Counted from the first letter of the stretch, positions 1 through 12,489 are shown. The stretch: DNA of 64,000 nt from Apoda limacodes (GCA_946406115.1 OX291542.1:2566959-2630958); one strand, 5' to 3'. Notes: generated from the letters alone by a model not told the origin. Translations and numbers: made by a program.

Positions 1-201
1 CCCGGTCACGGTCGTAAAACTATTGTTAGGCGGCCTCGGCACGTACTAACGTCCCCAGATGACGATCTCGCTGTCCGGATAGCGAGATTAGTCTCTACGA
101 CCTCCCCGAATAGGGCCTCCCTCCAAACACGACGCCGACGTCCCCGGGTTCGTCGGCGCCCACAAGGATACACTAGGTATCAAAGAGTGCCGGGGCGCTA
201 A
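1..201 (+). pseudogene. C-terminal end of a non-LTR retrotransposon ORF (partial)
   Basis: Frame 1 is open from the window edge to a TAA at 199-201, giving about 66 residues that are very rich in arginine and proline (for example the run QTRRRRPRVRRRPQGYTRY near the end). The stretch is GC-rich, unlike the AT-rich DNA after it, and is followed by a GC-rich untranslated segment and a poly(A) tract. That order (basic C-terminus, 3' UTR, poly(A)) suggests the 3' end of a LINE inserted in plus orientation. The domain itself is not recognisable and the clade cannot be named; R1-type GC-rich elements are one possibility. Confidence 0.4.
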
Positions 202-464
202 TCGCCCCCACTCAATCGCAATCGTACCCGCGTAACGGGGAACTCCCCTCCTGGCGGTGACTCACCTTCGGGTTCGAGACTCACGCCGGTCGAAGGGACG
301 CCCCCGAGAGCGACAACCCAAGCCGAGGCTTCCCCCGCGGGGAGCCCTTGAGCGTTGGGCGCTATATGGGCCGAGGCTCCATCAGAGTCTCGCCCCAAAA
401 GACCGGTGAAGCAGTAATGGCTGCAACAGCCAACTGCATAGTCAGCTCAGAAAAAAAAAAAAAA
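202..464 (+). mobile_element. 3' UTR and poly(A) of non-LTR element
   Basis: GC-rich non-coding sequence directly after the ORF end, closing with a run of 14 A at 451-464. Composition changes soon after, consistent with an insertion boundary near 464. A second GC-rich stretch (475-600) follows and has no recognisable content. Confidence 0.5.
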
Positions 465-1996
465 GAAAACGACGCGGGCGCGAGCCACTCTTTCCCCGCG
501 GCGCGCGCTTGTTATCCTGGGGGCTTATTGGGAACAGTCTCGACTTACTCGAGAGTTTTGCCTTCTCTCGACTCTGGAGTTCTCGATATCGATAATACTG
601 TGGCATTTTGAAACGGCTTTTTCGATACATGTTTTCCCCTTGACTACTCCAGACTACGTAAAATTTGTTTCGAATGATGAACTAAATGGTGTGGTTAAGT
701 AAGATATCAATAATTAAAAGTACCAAAAAGTTTATTTCTTGGAACTATGCAGAATGTTTTTTTCTCGTCTGTATAACTGTTATGTTAAACCAATCATCAG
801 CGTCAGTTAACATTAAACGAAGTTATAAATGAAACTGAAGTCGGAGTGGAGCAGCAATTATTCAGTCAGTATTCTGATAAGCGATATGACTTTCGCCCAA
901 AATTTATACGTATATTTTAAGCATGAACGAAGTATAAATGAATTATCTCTATTATTTATTGTAATGTGGAATTTTATAACTTTATCTTATATATAAAAAA
1001 TAATGTGTGTATGTATTTTATTATAATGTTTATCCGATTAAAAGTTCCAGACATCAAAGAATGTCATAGGTTGTAATGGAATAGGTTAAATACCCAAAGC
1101 ATCGGACCTAAGTGACGGTAATACAAAACAATCCTATTCTTTGGTCAACGAGTGTTTGCCATCTGTATTCAAACGAATCAATCATTGATGCGTCCGCTCA
1201 ATTCCTTTGTAGATAGGTATAGGAGGAGGTTTCTGAGCTAACATCTCATTTATCTTACTACGGAGACCAGCAAGGATGATAATAAAATAGGTAGGTACCT
1301 CGTTACATTCTAACCCACACATACGGCATGTACCTACTTTACAATTTACTTTAAGATCATCATAATGTTAGTAAGTAAAAATATAAACTTACCTTTTCCC
1401 ATTTTTTACATTTATATATTGTAGGGACCAACCTACTTAATGAGTATTTCTCAAAATAATTGTACGTTACGAAATTGTTGATGAAGTTACTAAGTTGTAT
1501 CTTTTAAAAAACGTGTAGGTACACTGCCTACTGATTGATGACGAAATGGAGGGTTATGATGAAGATTATGTAATGTATCATCAAATTATAATGTAAATAT
1601 AACATTGGTGGTCAATAGATCCAATTTAGTCCGTTACTGATTAAATCACCATTAATTGATTCATTTATTTTATTGACTATTGGCGAAGTATATAATATAG
1701 TTCTACCATGTGCACATATAGCTTATGATGATATCTTTTCGTAACGTCACAAAAGTTATAAAAGTGTACGCGAAAAGTAATTTTAAATTAGTTAATACAA
1801 CAGATCACTAAGTTTCTCATTTACTTTCAAGTATAAATCACAAAAAAACAGTTTGTTTGACACTAGTGTTGCCAGTATATAATAATAAAAACTGGTTCAT
1901 AAAATAAAAGTAATTTCGAGAAATAAGCGTAACTAAACATGTAGGTAAAACGAGCTAATCTCAAGTTCGGTCCCTAAAAAGCTTAAGCTTATAGTT
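465..1996. other. AT-rich stretch, no gene seen
   Basis: After a short GC-rich segment to about 600 the sequence is AT-rich, with no convincing open frame and no recognised repeat. I see no structural RNA. Confidence 0.5.
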
Positions 1997-3000
1997 TTTT
2001 CTTTATTTTTTTTTTATTTTTTCTGTAGGTATTATCTGCAATCAGTCCCAGAACTATGAGCAGATGAGTTCTTCGTTGGTTATCATGCAGAGTGTGCCTC
2101 TATTCGGGGATATCTATTCGGGAATTACGCAATTTCATTGCCTATCTTTCAATGCCACAATGTTGTGCCGCTTTAAGCGTAGCACATATTTCCGTAGTGT
2201 GAGCTTTCGGGCTAGCTCATTGAGGTGATTGGCTAGTCGCTCTTTATATTTACCCGCTACATTCCGGATTTCCTTTTTGATTGTGCTGATGAGTAGTTGC
2301 TGATGGATTTCAGAGTTTTTGACAAACCATGGAACGTTAGCTTTTGCACATAGAATTCTATTTTGTTGGCGCTGTAAGATGGCTATATTGGAGTTGCTTG
2401 CCCTTCCCCACAGTTGAATACCATACATCCAAACCGGCTTCAACGCTACTTTGTAAATCAATAATTTATTGTCCAAAGAGAGTCTTGAGTTGCGACCAAA
2501 CATCCAGTATGATTTTTATATTATAGGGAAATTTCCTCTTCCTTAGCCTTGACGTGCTCTTTCCAGGTAAAGCGACGATCCAGGTGGAGTCCTAAGTGTT
2601 TCACACAGGTTTTGGGTGGTAAAATATTATTTCCGATTATTACAGGTGGACAGTTTCCTTTCCTGAGGGTGAATGTAGTTTGCACTGATTTTGTGACATT
2701 AACTTTTATGTTCCAGCTGATCAACCACTTGTCTATTGCATCTAGTCCTTTTTGTAGCACCTCTGATGCTACTTCTGGGGTTTTATTGCTCGTCAATATG
2801 GCAGTGTGATCTGCAAAGGTTGCGGTAGTGGCTCCAGGTACTGTTGGTAGGCCTGCTGTGTAAAGTGTATAGAGGATCGGGCCAAGAACAGACCCCTGTG
2901 GTACACCAGCTTCGATTTTGCATAAAGTGCTTCCCGATTCCTTCACATAAAAGTGTCTGTTTGCTAAGTAGGACTTCAATATAGTGAAGTATGTATGGGG
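1997..3000 (-). pseudogene. Jockey-like LINE reverse transcriptase remnant
   Basis: Two minus-strand open segments join into the C-terminal half of a non-LTR reverse transcriptase. The segment at 2521-3000 has the RT signatures GVPQGSVLGPILY and then FADHTAIL, where the family has F/Y-A-D-D; the second catalytic aspartate is His, so the enzyme would be dead. The segment at 2135-2503 is the thumb and C-terminal region (VALKPVWMYGIQLWG). A stop at 2521 and a shift of frame separate them. Downstream on the minus strand comes a short 3' UTR and, at 1997-2022, a T-rich run on the plus strand that would be the poly(A) tail. No endonuclease is present; the upstream part is cut off at the minisatellite near 3003. 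Confidence 0.8.
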
Positions 3001-3002
3001 CA

Positions 3003-3120
3003 GACACTGCACGGCCGACGGTCGCCTGCTCGGCCGACAGTCGCCAGCACAGCCGAAGGTCGCTCGCTCGGGCGACGATCCCTTACTCGGCGCAAAATCG
3101 CCTGCACAGCTGACAGTTAC
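3003..3120. repeat. 19-bp GC-rich minisatellite, block 1
   Basis: About six imperfect copies of a 19-bp unit close to GGCCGACGGTCGCCTGCTC. It abuts the broken end of the minus-strand RT remnant. The last units are followed by a segment around CACACTATGTGACAGACAC that recurs after block 2. Confidence 0.85.
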
Positions 3121-3235
3121 CACACACTATGTGACAGACACTCTCCATCATGGCAGTAACCTTTACATTACAAAAGACACTTGAAGAATCCGTGCAGAAA
3201 GCCTTCAAGCACAGGCGGCCATGTGGCACATGTTC

Positions 3236-3497
3236 GGCTGACGGGCGATTGCTCGGCTGACGGTCACTTGCTTGGCCGACGGTCGCCTACTCGGCTGACA
3301 GTCACCTGCACGGCTGACGGTCGCTTACTTGGCCGACAGTCGCCTGCACTGCCGACGGCCGCTCGCTCAGGTGACGGTCGCCTGCACGGCCGACGGTCGC
3401 CTACTCAGCCGACAGTCGCCAGCACAGCCGAAGGCCGCTCGCTCGGGCGACAGGCGCTCGCTCGAGCGCACAATCGCCTGCGCAACCGACAATTACT
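3236..3497. repeat. 19-bp GC-rich minisatellite, block 2
   Basis: About thirteen imperfect copies of the same 19-bp unit; the final units (AGCACAGCCGAAGG...) match the end of block 1. Both blocks are followed by the same roughly 45-bp flank (3118-3155 and 3492-3532), so the blocks plus flank are a duplication with different copy number. The DIRS-type element begins just after the second flank. Confidence 0.85.
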
Positions 3498-3539
3498 ACA
3501 CACTATGTGACAGACACTCTCCATCATGGCAGTGTCCTT

Positions 3540-5760
3540 TGAAGAAATAATCAAATGGACACCAGCACCAGACGACATAGAACCCTATAATAACCTTATA
3601 AATGTCTTAGACCAATGCTATCCTGCAGATAGAAGATAATGGGAAACTATTGAACCTTTACACATTATTATTCGGAGAATGTATACCAGATACAGAATAT
3701 ATAAAAAAACCTCTGATGAGACATACAATAGAAAGTTTTACCAAATGACCTGCCTCCCATTTGGCTCCTAACGCTTTCGCTAAAATCTCTAACTCGATTG
3801 CTAATCATTGCAGGGAACGAGGCCTTTGGGTAGTCGTCTACCTAGATGATTTCTGAGTAGCACATCAAAATCCAAAAATACTTCAACATCACACCAAATA
3901 TTTTACCAGTTTACTTCATCACCTGGGATGTTGTGTGAACGACAAAAAGTCTATAGTCACACCAACCAAGAAGCTAAACTTCCTCGTAAACCTGTCGGAC
4001 ACACATCACATCAAAAAAGAGCTACCCAAAGACAAAATTGTAACGTCAAAGAGTCGGCAGGCAAACTTCATTGCAGAAAAATTCAGATAAATGCGAACCG
4101 ACTACCAGTACACAAACCCCATCAAAAGTTCCCAATCACAAAAGATGTTGCCTAGGAACTGCTTTAGCGGCTAGATCATATGAAAGACAAAGCCTCGATA
4201 TTTTACCAAAACCCAACAATAATCGTAACGGACGCTGCGGATTGCGTTGGGGTGCAACAATAAACTACTAAAAATTAAACGACCGCTGGAGCAAATCCCA
4301 AAGAAGCTGGCACAGCAAACAGAAGGAGCTATGGCCACTACACGGAGCCCTCAGCACGTAAGGACTTCAACTGAGAGTCAGTAACACTCCAAACGACATA
4401 CCACAGTGGTAGCATATATCACAAGACAAGGTGGCACGAAATCGATAAAACTCCTGAGACTAACATTCAAAATTTTCCAGTTGATAGAGAAATACGACAT
4501 ACACTTAACGACCAGGTATCTCCAAGGTCGTTACAATGGGATAGCAGCAAGCCTCTCTCGCTTCAACCAACTACCTGAATGGCACCTGACCTGACATAGT
4601 AAAGCTCATCTGCAAGACTTTTGGTGTCCCACAAGTAGACTTATTCGCCTCAAACAAGTCTGCAGTGGTGGAATCTTATGTGATAGAGGATGAGCGCGAC
4701 CGATAAGCATTGTTTGTCGTTGCTTTCAGCACAGCGTGGAACTTTAAACTGGCATATGCATTTCCCGTTCCAAGCCTAGTGCCACGTTTGCTTCACCGCT
4801 TAGAAATTTTGGCGATCTCAACTCGAACTGAGGGCGGAACGTCCCTAAACATTGAAAACTGGACAAACACCTGATAGACCTCCGGATAAAAAGACCTCCC
4901 CCAGAAATAGAAAACATGCAATTGCAGATCTGGCAAACAAGGGGTTCTCTAATCTTATCCAAGAATGGCCAGAATCTAGCATAACACTCCTGGAATCCTC
5001 ATGGAGAAACTGTATTCTAAAAACGTGCAAAGCTGCGTGGGAGTGATGGTTAAAATGGTGCGCGCAAATTGACTATTCTCCTAGCAATCCGACACCAAAA
5101 GAAGTAGCCCAATATCTCTGTTATCTGCATATTTATGAAATAGAATGGTTATACCACCTATTTAGGTGGTAGGCACTTTCTCTAATCCCTTACCCGCAAA
5201 CTCTATAAACAACCACCCCTTAGTTAAACATATATAAAAGGTATCCAAACTGATCACCTGGTTTCTAAAAAACCTCCAATCTGGAGCGTGCATAAGTTGA
5301 TTGATTACCTAATACATTACAGTGTTAATACAAACAGCTTATTTGAAGTATCCAGACACGTTGCAGCACTCCTCCTACTAGCTTCAGGTAGAAGGCTTCA
5401 TGACCTGGCCTTATCAGAAATCGACAGTAGCTCCTTTATTGACAATGGCAATGAAATAATCTTTTGGCCAAAGTATGGCTCAAAAACAGACTCAGCGCAC
5501 TACCAAGGTTGGAAGCTACTTTTCAATGAAAACCACAAGATGGATCTAGTAACTTGCATCCGCTCATTAATAGGCTTATCAAAAAGTAAAAGAAACAGCA
5601 GAAATAACCTCAACAGCCTCTTAACTACAAGAGGTAAAGTGCGAGAAGCGTCACGGACCGTAATAGCTGGATGGTTACGTACTCTTCTAAATGTAAAAGT
5701 TGTAATGTATAACCGGTTGGTTCTAGGGGTTTAGGAACATTACAGCTCAATGAAGTCCGA
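3540..5760 (+). mobile_element. Degenerate DIRS-type (tyrosine recombinase) retrotransposon
   Basis: Three decayed domains in DIRS order lie on the plus strand. (1) Reverse transcriptase: VVYLDDF at 3830-3853, immediately followed by a TGA, then a readable continuation (KSIVTPTKKLNFLVNLSDT) to about 4090. (2) RNase H C-terminal tail at 4406-4594, with VVAYITRQGGTKS and YLQGRYNGIAASLSR, a motif typical of DIRS/Ngaro elements. (3) Tyrosine recombinase at 5288-5734. Many stops and frameshifts make it non-autonomous. Terminal repeats were not resolved; 5740-6080 may hold the 3' end. Confidence 0.85.
5288..5734 (+). pseudogene. DIRS tyrosine recombinase fragment
   Basis: The open segment of 148 codons matches the catalytic core of the tyrosine recombinases that DIRS elements use instead of a DDE integrase to insert circular DNA. 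LLLASGRRLHDLALSEI (about residues 30-46) contains the first catalytic arginine region, and ASRTVIAGWLRTLL near residue 120 is the segment before the second active-site block. The frame ends before the H-x-x-R and terminal tyrosine block, so the active site is incomplete. The first Met is probably not the true start; upstream stops reflect decay. Confidence 0.75.
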
Positions 5761-6365
5761 AGATATAGATATTTGAATAAAAAGTTGTATTCACATAAAG
5801 TTTAGTTTTAATATTTTCTTCTTAGATTATTAACAGGCGGTAAGGATTTATAAATCCTTATTTAGAGAACGGGTTTGATCAAAAATCAAGTTATGACTGA
5901 GTCGTAGTATTATATTCTCTTTAACTGAGTCAACAATAAAATGATCATTTGACATTTACACAAATTTATAAATTAAAAATAATAAATATAAATTGTAACC
6001 TAATAAGGTTATATATGTTACAATACCCCACTCTCCCTGCAAGGAATAACCTAAGTTTTGAGAAGTGAGGGTTTTTCCTAAGAAAACACAATATTATATA
6101 AAGAATAAACTAGTTAAATTGACTATTTAAACGAATGTTAAAACTATAGAAAATAAGGCAAATTTTAGGCCTGAGGTATGATATGTACACTGATTACATC
6201 TGGTTAAATTAGCCAGTCAATTGGACGCCTAGGCAGATCGTTAAGTATGGAAAATAAATTATTAAATAACTGAACAGATTATTATATGTAACATGGATAT
6301 TATACCTACTTAGGTAAGGCTTATTTCGGTTACCAAAAGGGATCGGAAATTAAAATTAACTTAAT
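5761..6365. other. AT-rich, possible DIRS 3' terminus
   Basis: No gene. The segment near 6020-6090 (ACCCCACTCTCCCTGC) is less AT-rich than its surroundings and may belong to the DIRS terminal region; I could not match it to the left end. Confidence 0.3.
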
Positions 6366-6374
6366 TAACATTCT

Positions 6375-6600
6375 TTATGCTGAATCGAGGGGCGTGGGTT
6401 CGATTCCCGCACAAGACAAACATTTATTATTTGTTTTTGTCTTGAGGCTAGGTGTTTCTACGTATAATATGTATGTTTTTACAAAAGAAAAGTATTTATA
6501 TGTATTTGTATCCGTTGTCTGGCAACCACAGCACAAGGTTTGCTTAGTTTTAGACCAGATGGCACTGTGTGTAATGATCAAAAATATTTATTATTATATA
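6375..6600 (+). repeat. tRNA-derived SINE
   Basis: GGTTCGATTCC at 6397-6407 is a perfect RNA polymerase III B box, preceded by tRNA-like sequence and followed by about 190 bp of unrelated body ending in an AT-rich tail. No intact cloverleaf or full A box is seen, so this is a 5'-truncated SINE and not a tRNA gene. Confidence 0.6.
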
Positions 6601-6789
6601 ATTTATTATAAATGCTTATAAAAATGTATAAAGCTATAGATAGAGTTCATAAGTTAGACAGAGTTATACAGCTCATAATAATAGATAGCTAGAGAAGCCT
6701 TAATAAGTATATGTAACAACATTCTGTTAGAATGTTATATCAATAGAATAAGAAATAAACAATTGAATAAAAACCTAAAGAACACTTAC

Positions 6790-9700
6790 ATAAAATGCAT
6801 TTTAGCATTGTATTCCTAACAAATTCTTAACAATCTAACTTTTGAATATAAGATGAGATGGTCGTTTGAGTTCAGCAGCACCAGCGGGATCTGAATCTCG
6901 CCACTGTCGTAATAACACATAAGTGTCACGTCCCATACCAATACAACTGTGCATTGTAATACCATGGAATAACTTTGCACTACTCGTACGACATTAAAGC
7001 GCCGTCCTTTCAGAAACTTCTTGTTAAAATATTGAATTTCCATATATATATATTGAAAGAAAAATTAAGGCCATGAAATGGTCGTTCAAACTCAGCAGCA
7101 CCAGCAATATCGCCACCGACATAACGTGTCATTAGTGTCTCGCCCCATAGCAACTCAACTGTGCATTCTTATTTCTGGGAAAAACGTGTCATTAGTGTCT
7201 CACCCCATACCAACACAACTGTGCATTTTAATTTCTTGAAATAACCCAGAACCACTCGTTAGACATTAAACTAAAAACAGTCAAAAACTTTTAGTTTCAG
7301 TATTGAATTTGCATAATTTCAACAAAAAATAAAGACCATGAGATGGTCGTTTGAGTTCAGCAGCACCAGCTGGTTCTGAATCTCGCCACTGTTGTAATTA
7401 CCGTATTACCGTAATATCACATAAGTGTCTCGTCCCATACCAATACAACTGTGCGTTGTAATAACTTGGAATAACTTTGCACTACTCGTACGACATTAAA
7501 GCGCCGTCCTTTCAGAAACTTCTTGTAAAAATATTGAATTTCCATATATATATTGAAAGAAAAATAAAGACCATGGAATGGTCGTTTGAACTCAGCAGCA
7601 CCAGCAATATCACCACCGACTCAACGTGTCATTAGGGTCTCGTCCCATAGCAACTCAACTGTGCATTCTTATTTCTGGGAAAATCGTGTCTTTAGTGTCT
7701 CACCCCATACCAACACAACTGTGCATTTTAATTTCTTGAAATAACCCAGAACCACTCGTTAGATATTAAACTAAAAACAGTCAAAGACTTTTAGTTTCAG
7801 TATTGAATTTGCATAATTTCAACAAAAAATAAAGACCATGAGATGGTCGTTTGAGTTCAGCAGCACCAGCTGGTTCTGAATCTCGCCACTGTTGTAATTA
7901 CCGTATTACCGTAATATCACATAAGTGTCTCGTCCCATACCAATACAACTGTGCGTTGTAATAATTTGGAATAACTTTGCACTACTCGTACGACATGAAA
8001 GCGCCGTCTTTTCAGAAACTTCGTGTTAAAATATTAAATTTCAATATATATATTGAGAGAAAAATTAAGGCCATGAAATGGTCGTTCAAACTCAGCAGCA
8101 CCAGCAATATCGCCACCGACATAACGTGTCATTAGTGTCTCGCCCCATACCAACACAACTGTGCATTCTAATTTCTGGGAATAACTATTAATCGTCAGTC
8201 TCTCGAAAACTTTAAATATTAAATTCATCTAATTTATTCATAAAGAAACTAAAATTGTGTAAGTATTGAATTTGCAAATTTTCAACGAAAAATAAAGACC
8301 ATGAGATGGTCGTTTGAGTTCAACAGCACCAGTGGGATCTGAATCTCGCCACTGTCGTAATTACACTTAAGTGTCTCGTCCCATACCAATACAACTGTGC
8401 ATTGTAATACCATGGAATAACTTTGCACTACCCCTACGACATTAAAGCGCCGTCCTTTCAGAAACTTCTTGTAAAAATATTGAATTTCCATATATATATT
8501 GAAAGAAAAATAAAGACCATGGAATGGTCGTTTGAACTCAGCAGCACCAGCAATATCATCACCGACTCAACGTGTCATTAGGGTCTCGTCCCATAGCAAC
8601 TCAACTGTGCATTCTTATTTCTGGGAAAAACGTGTCTTTAGTGTCTCACCCCATACCAACACAACTGTGCATTTTAATTTCTTGAAATAACCCAGAACCA
8701 CTCGTTAGATATTAAACTAAAAACAGTCAAAGACTTTTAGTTTCAGTATTGAATTTGCATAATTTCAACAAAAAATAAAGACCATGAGATGGTCGTTTGA
8801 GTTCAGCAGCACCAGCTGGTTCTGAATCTCGCCACTGTTGTAATTACCGTATTACCGTAATATCACATAAGTGTCTCGTCCCATACCAATACAACTGTGC
8901 GTTGTAATAATTTGGAATAACTTTGCACTACTCGTACGACATGAAAGCGCCGTCTTTTCAGAAACTTCTTGTTAAAATATTAAATTTCAATATATATATT
9001 GAGAGAAAAATTAAGGCCATGAAATGGTCGTTCAAACTCAGCAGCACCAGCAATATCGCCACCGACATAACGTGTCATTAGTGTCTCGCCCCATACCAAC
9101 ACAACTGTGCATTCTAATTTCTGGGAATAACTATTAATCGTCAGTCTCTCGAAAACTTTAAATATTAAATTCATCTAATTTATTCATAAAGAAACTAAAA
9201 TTGTGTAAGTATTGAATTTGCAAATTTTCAACGAAAAATAAAGACCATGAGATGGTCGTTTGAGTTCAACAGCACCAGTGGGATCTGAATCTTGCCACTG
9301 TCGTAATTACACATAAGTGTCTCGTCCCATACCAATACAACTGTGCATTGTAATACCATGGAATAACTTTGCACTACCCCTACGACATTAAAGCGCCGTC
9401 CTTTCAGAAACTTCTTGTAAAAATATTGAATTTCCATATATATATTGAAAGAAAAATAAAGACCATGGAATGGTCGTTTGAACTCAGCAGCACCAGCAAT
9501 ATCATCACCGACTCAACGTGTCATTAGGGTCTCGTCCCATAGCAACTCAACTGTGCATTCTTATTTCTGGGAAAAACGTGTCTTTAGTGTCTCACCCCAT
9601 ACCAACGCAACTGTGCATTTTAATTTCTTGAAATAACCCAGAACCACTCGTTAGATATTAAACTAAAAACAGTCAAAGACTTTTAGTTTCAGTATTGAAT

Positions 9701-11690
9701 TTGCATAATTTCAACAAAAAATAAAGACCATGAGATGGTCGTTTGAGTTCAGCAGCACCAGCTGGTTCTGAATCTCGCCACTGTTGTAATTACCGTATTA
9801 CCGTAATATCACATAAGTGTCTCGTCCCATACCAATACAACTGTGCGTTGTAATAATTTGGAATAACTTTGCACTACTCGTACGACATGAAAGCGCCGTC
9901 TTTTCAGAAACTTCTTGTTAAAATATTGAATTTCCATATATATATTGAAAGAAAAATAAAGACCATGGAATGGTCGTTTGAACTCAGCAGCACCAGCAAT
10001 ATCACCACCTACACAACGTGTCATTAGTGTCTCGTCCCATAGCAACTCAACTGTGCATTCTTATTTCTGGGAAAAACGTGTCATTAGTGTCTCACCCCAT
10101 ACCAACACAACTGTGCATTCTAATTTCTGGGAATAACTATTAATCGTCAGTCTCTCGAAAACTTTAAATATTAAATTCATCTATTTTATTCATAAAGAAA
10201 CTAAAATTGTGTAAGTTTTGAATTTGCAAATTTTCAACGAAAAATAAAGACCATGAGATGGTCGTTTGAGTTCAGCAGCACCAGCGGGATCTGAATCTCG
10301 CCACCGTCGTAATTACACATAAGTGTCTCGTCCCATACCAATACAACTGTGCGTTGTAATAACTTTGCACTACTCGTACGACATTAAACCGCCGTCCTTT
10401 CAGAAACTTCTTGTTTAAATATTGAATTTCCATATATATTTTGAAAGAAAAATTCGTGTCATTAGTCATTTGTGTCTCGCCCCCATACCATCACAACTGT
10501 GCATTTTAATTTCTGGGAATAACTATTAATCATCATTCCCTCGAAAACTTTGAATATTAAATTCATGTATTGATATCATAAAGAAAATAAAAATTTCGTT
10601 TAAGTTCAGCAGCACCCGCAGGTTCTGTATCTCTTCATCGACATAACATTTCATAAATGTCTCCTCCAATACCAATACAACTGTGCCTTTTAATTTCTTG
10701 AAATAACCAAGACCCACTCGTTATACATTAAACTTAAAACAGTCAAAAACTTTTAGTTTCAGTATTGAATTTGCATAATTTCAACGAAAAATAAAGACCA
10801 TGAGATGGTCGTTTGAGTTCAGCCGCACTAGCTGGTTCTGAATCTCGCCACTGATGTAATTACCGTATTTTCAAAAATACCAATACAACTGTGCGTTGTA
10901 ATAACTTGGAATAACTTTGCACTACTCGTACGACATGAAAGCGCCGTCCTTTCAGAAACTTCTTGTTTAAATATTTAATTTTCATAAATATATTGAAAGA
11001 AAAATAATGATCATGAAATGGTAATTTGAACCTAGCGGCACCAGCAATATCACCACCGACATAACGTGTCATTAGTGTCTCGTCCTATACCAACACAACT
11101 GTGCATTTTAATTTCTGGGAATAACTTTAAATCTGCCCTCGAAAACTGTTTTTGGAAATTTAATTCATCTATTAATATCATAAATAAAATAAAATTGTTC
11201 AAGTATTGAAATTGAATATTTTCAATGAAAAACAACGAGCATGACATGCCCGTTTGAGTTCAGCAGCACCAGCTGGTTCTGAATCTCTTCATCGACGTAA
11301 CATGTCATAAGTGTCTACTCCGATACCAATACAACTGTGCATTCTAATATCTTGGAATAACTTTGAACCACTCGTTAGACATTGAACCAAAAAAAGTCAA
11401 ATACTTTTAGTTCAAGTATTGAATTTACATATTTTCAACGAAAAATAAAGACCATGATCTGGTCGTATGAGTTTGGCAGTACCAGCAGGTTCTGGATCTC
11501 TTCATCGACATTACAAGTCATAAGTGTCTCCTCCGATACCAATACAACAAATGTATTCTTATATCTTGAAATAACTCTGAACCGCTCGCACGACGTTGAA
11601 TCGTTCGTCTCTCGGGAAATCTTCGGAGAACGGTCATCACAGAGTCTATTGATGACGGTGATCATTGAATTTTAAAGTTAAAGTGTATTT
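6790..11690. repeat. Satellite array, ~230-bp monomers with 946-bp higher-order repeat
   Basis: About 20 diverged monomers of 210-260 bp, each starting near GGTCGTTTGAGTTCAGCAGC and containing a CAT-ACCAATACAACTGTGC block. In the centre a four-monomer unit of 946 bp recurs almost exactly: minus-strand open segments at 8034-8228 and 8980-9174 are identical, as nearly are 8282-8491 and 9228-9437. The outer monomers (after about 10440) are more diverged, as usual for satellite edges. Most monomers carry a short inverted repeat, GACCATGAGATGGTC or close variants. Minus-strand frames share the peptide TVVLVWDETLM in many monomers. No gene is claimed. Confidence 0.9.
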
Positions 11691-12014
11691 TCTTCCATAT
11701 TTTCAAAAATAAATAAATTAAAAAAAAATATATTAAAAAAACGAGCGACGCCCCCGCGTGTTGCCTACTTCGCAGCGTAGAGCGCCACTGATAAGCAATT
11801 TGTTGCACGTGGTTTTATAGTCGATGACTGCAAATACTGTAGAAATAATATAAGGGTTAGATCACACCGAGCAGCAAATGCGGAACTTGTTTTCTACACA
11901 AAAACATACTTTAGTGAAAGAGAACACAAAAGCGAGAGGTTACACGTCGAGGTTCACTTTACCAAGTTACGTCTTCGCGGGCACAGTGGCAATCCGAGAG
12001 GCAGGTCGTGGGGG

Positions 12015-12150
12015 TCATGTCACACATAAAGATGCCCGAATCTCAAGGTAGGTGACATGCTTGTCTGTTTCGAGCATACGGCGCTCATCATCGATGTTTT
12101 TGTTGTCCACAGCGGTGGACGAGCGACTACACTGATATTTAAGTAGAGAT
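12015..12150 (-). pseudogene. mariner transposase fragment
   Basis: The minus strand reads SSTAVDNKNIDDERRMLETD and KHVTYLEIRAS, the linker just after the DNA-binding domain in mariner transposases of the type that contains NKNIDAVRRMIETDRHVTYHEI-like sequence. Only about 40 codons remain. A fragment that would precede it in the protein lies at 13505-13740, so the two may derive from one element split by 1.35 kb of other DNA. Confidence 0.7.
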
Positions 12151-12249
12151 ACGGTACCTTCATATTGTTCTAAATTTAAAGAACGGCGAAATTTTATTTG
12201 AGATGTTTTTGAGCGTCTTAAAATATCATTTCTATAGAATGTATTTAAA

Positions 12250-12485
12250 TAAATAGTAACTGGGAGGACCGAGCTTTGCTCGTTTTTTTTAACAATGCCA
12301 TCTATTGTCTTACTACTCGCCAATAGATGTCAGAAATAGTCATATTTTTCAGATTATCATTTTCTAATAATAAAACCTAGCTAGATCGATTTATCGTCCC
12401 CGAAACCCCACGTATACTAAATTTCATGAAAACCGTTAGAGCCGTTTCCGAGATTCGGATTTTATATATATATTGCTTGTTTAAA
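12250..12485 (+). repeat. Interspersed repeat, copy 1
   Basis: Begins near ACCGAGCTTTGCTCGTTTTT, runs through a conserved segment (AAACCTAGCTAGATCGATTT) and ends in a TA-rich simple tail followed by TTGCTTGT. A second copy of the same family is at 15735-16035. The layout suggests a short retroposon with a TA-rich 3' tail. Confidence 0.7.
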
Positions 12486-12489
12486 TTTA

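Noticed and set aside
3003..3497. CRISPR-like array
   Set aside because: Units are contiguous 19-mers without unique spacers, in eukaryotic DNA; it is a minisatellite.
3181..3550. 109- and 73-codon plus-strand frames rich in Arg and Ala
   Set aside because: Translation of the 19-bp minisatellite, open because GC-rich repeats lack stops.
6397..6407. Possible tRNA gene
   Set aside because: Only a B box and part of the T arm are present; no acceptor stem, A box or anticodon arm can be folded, so it is a SINE head.
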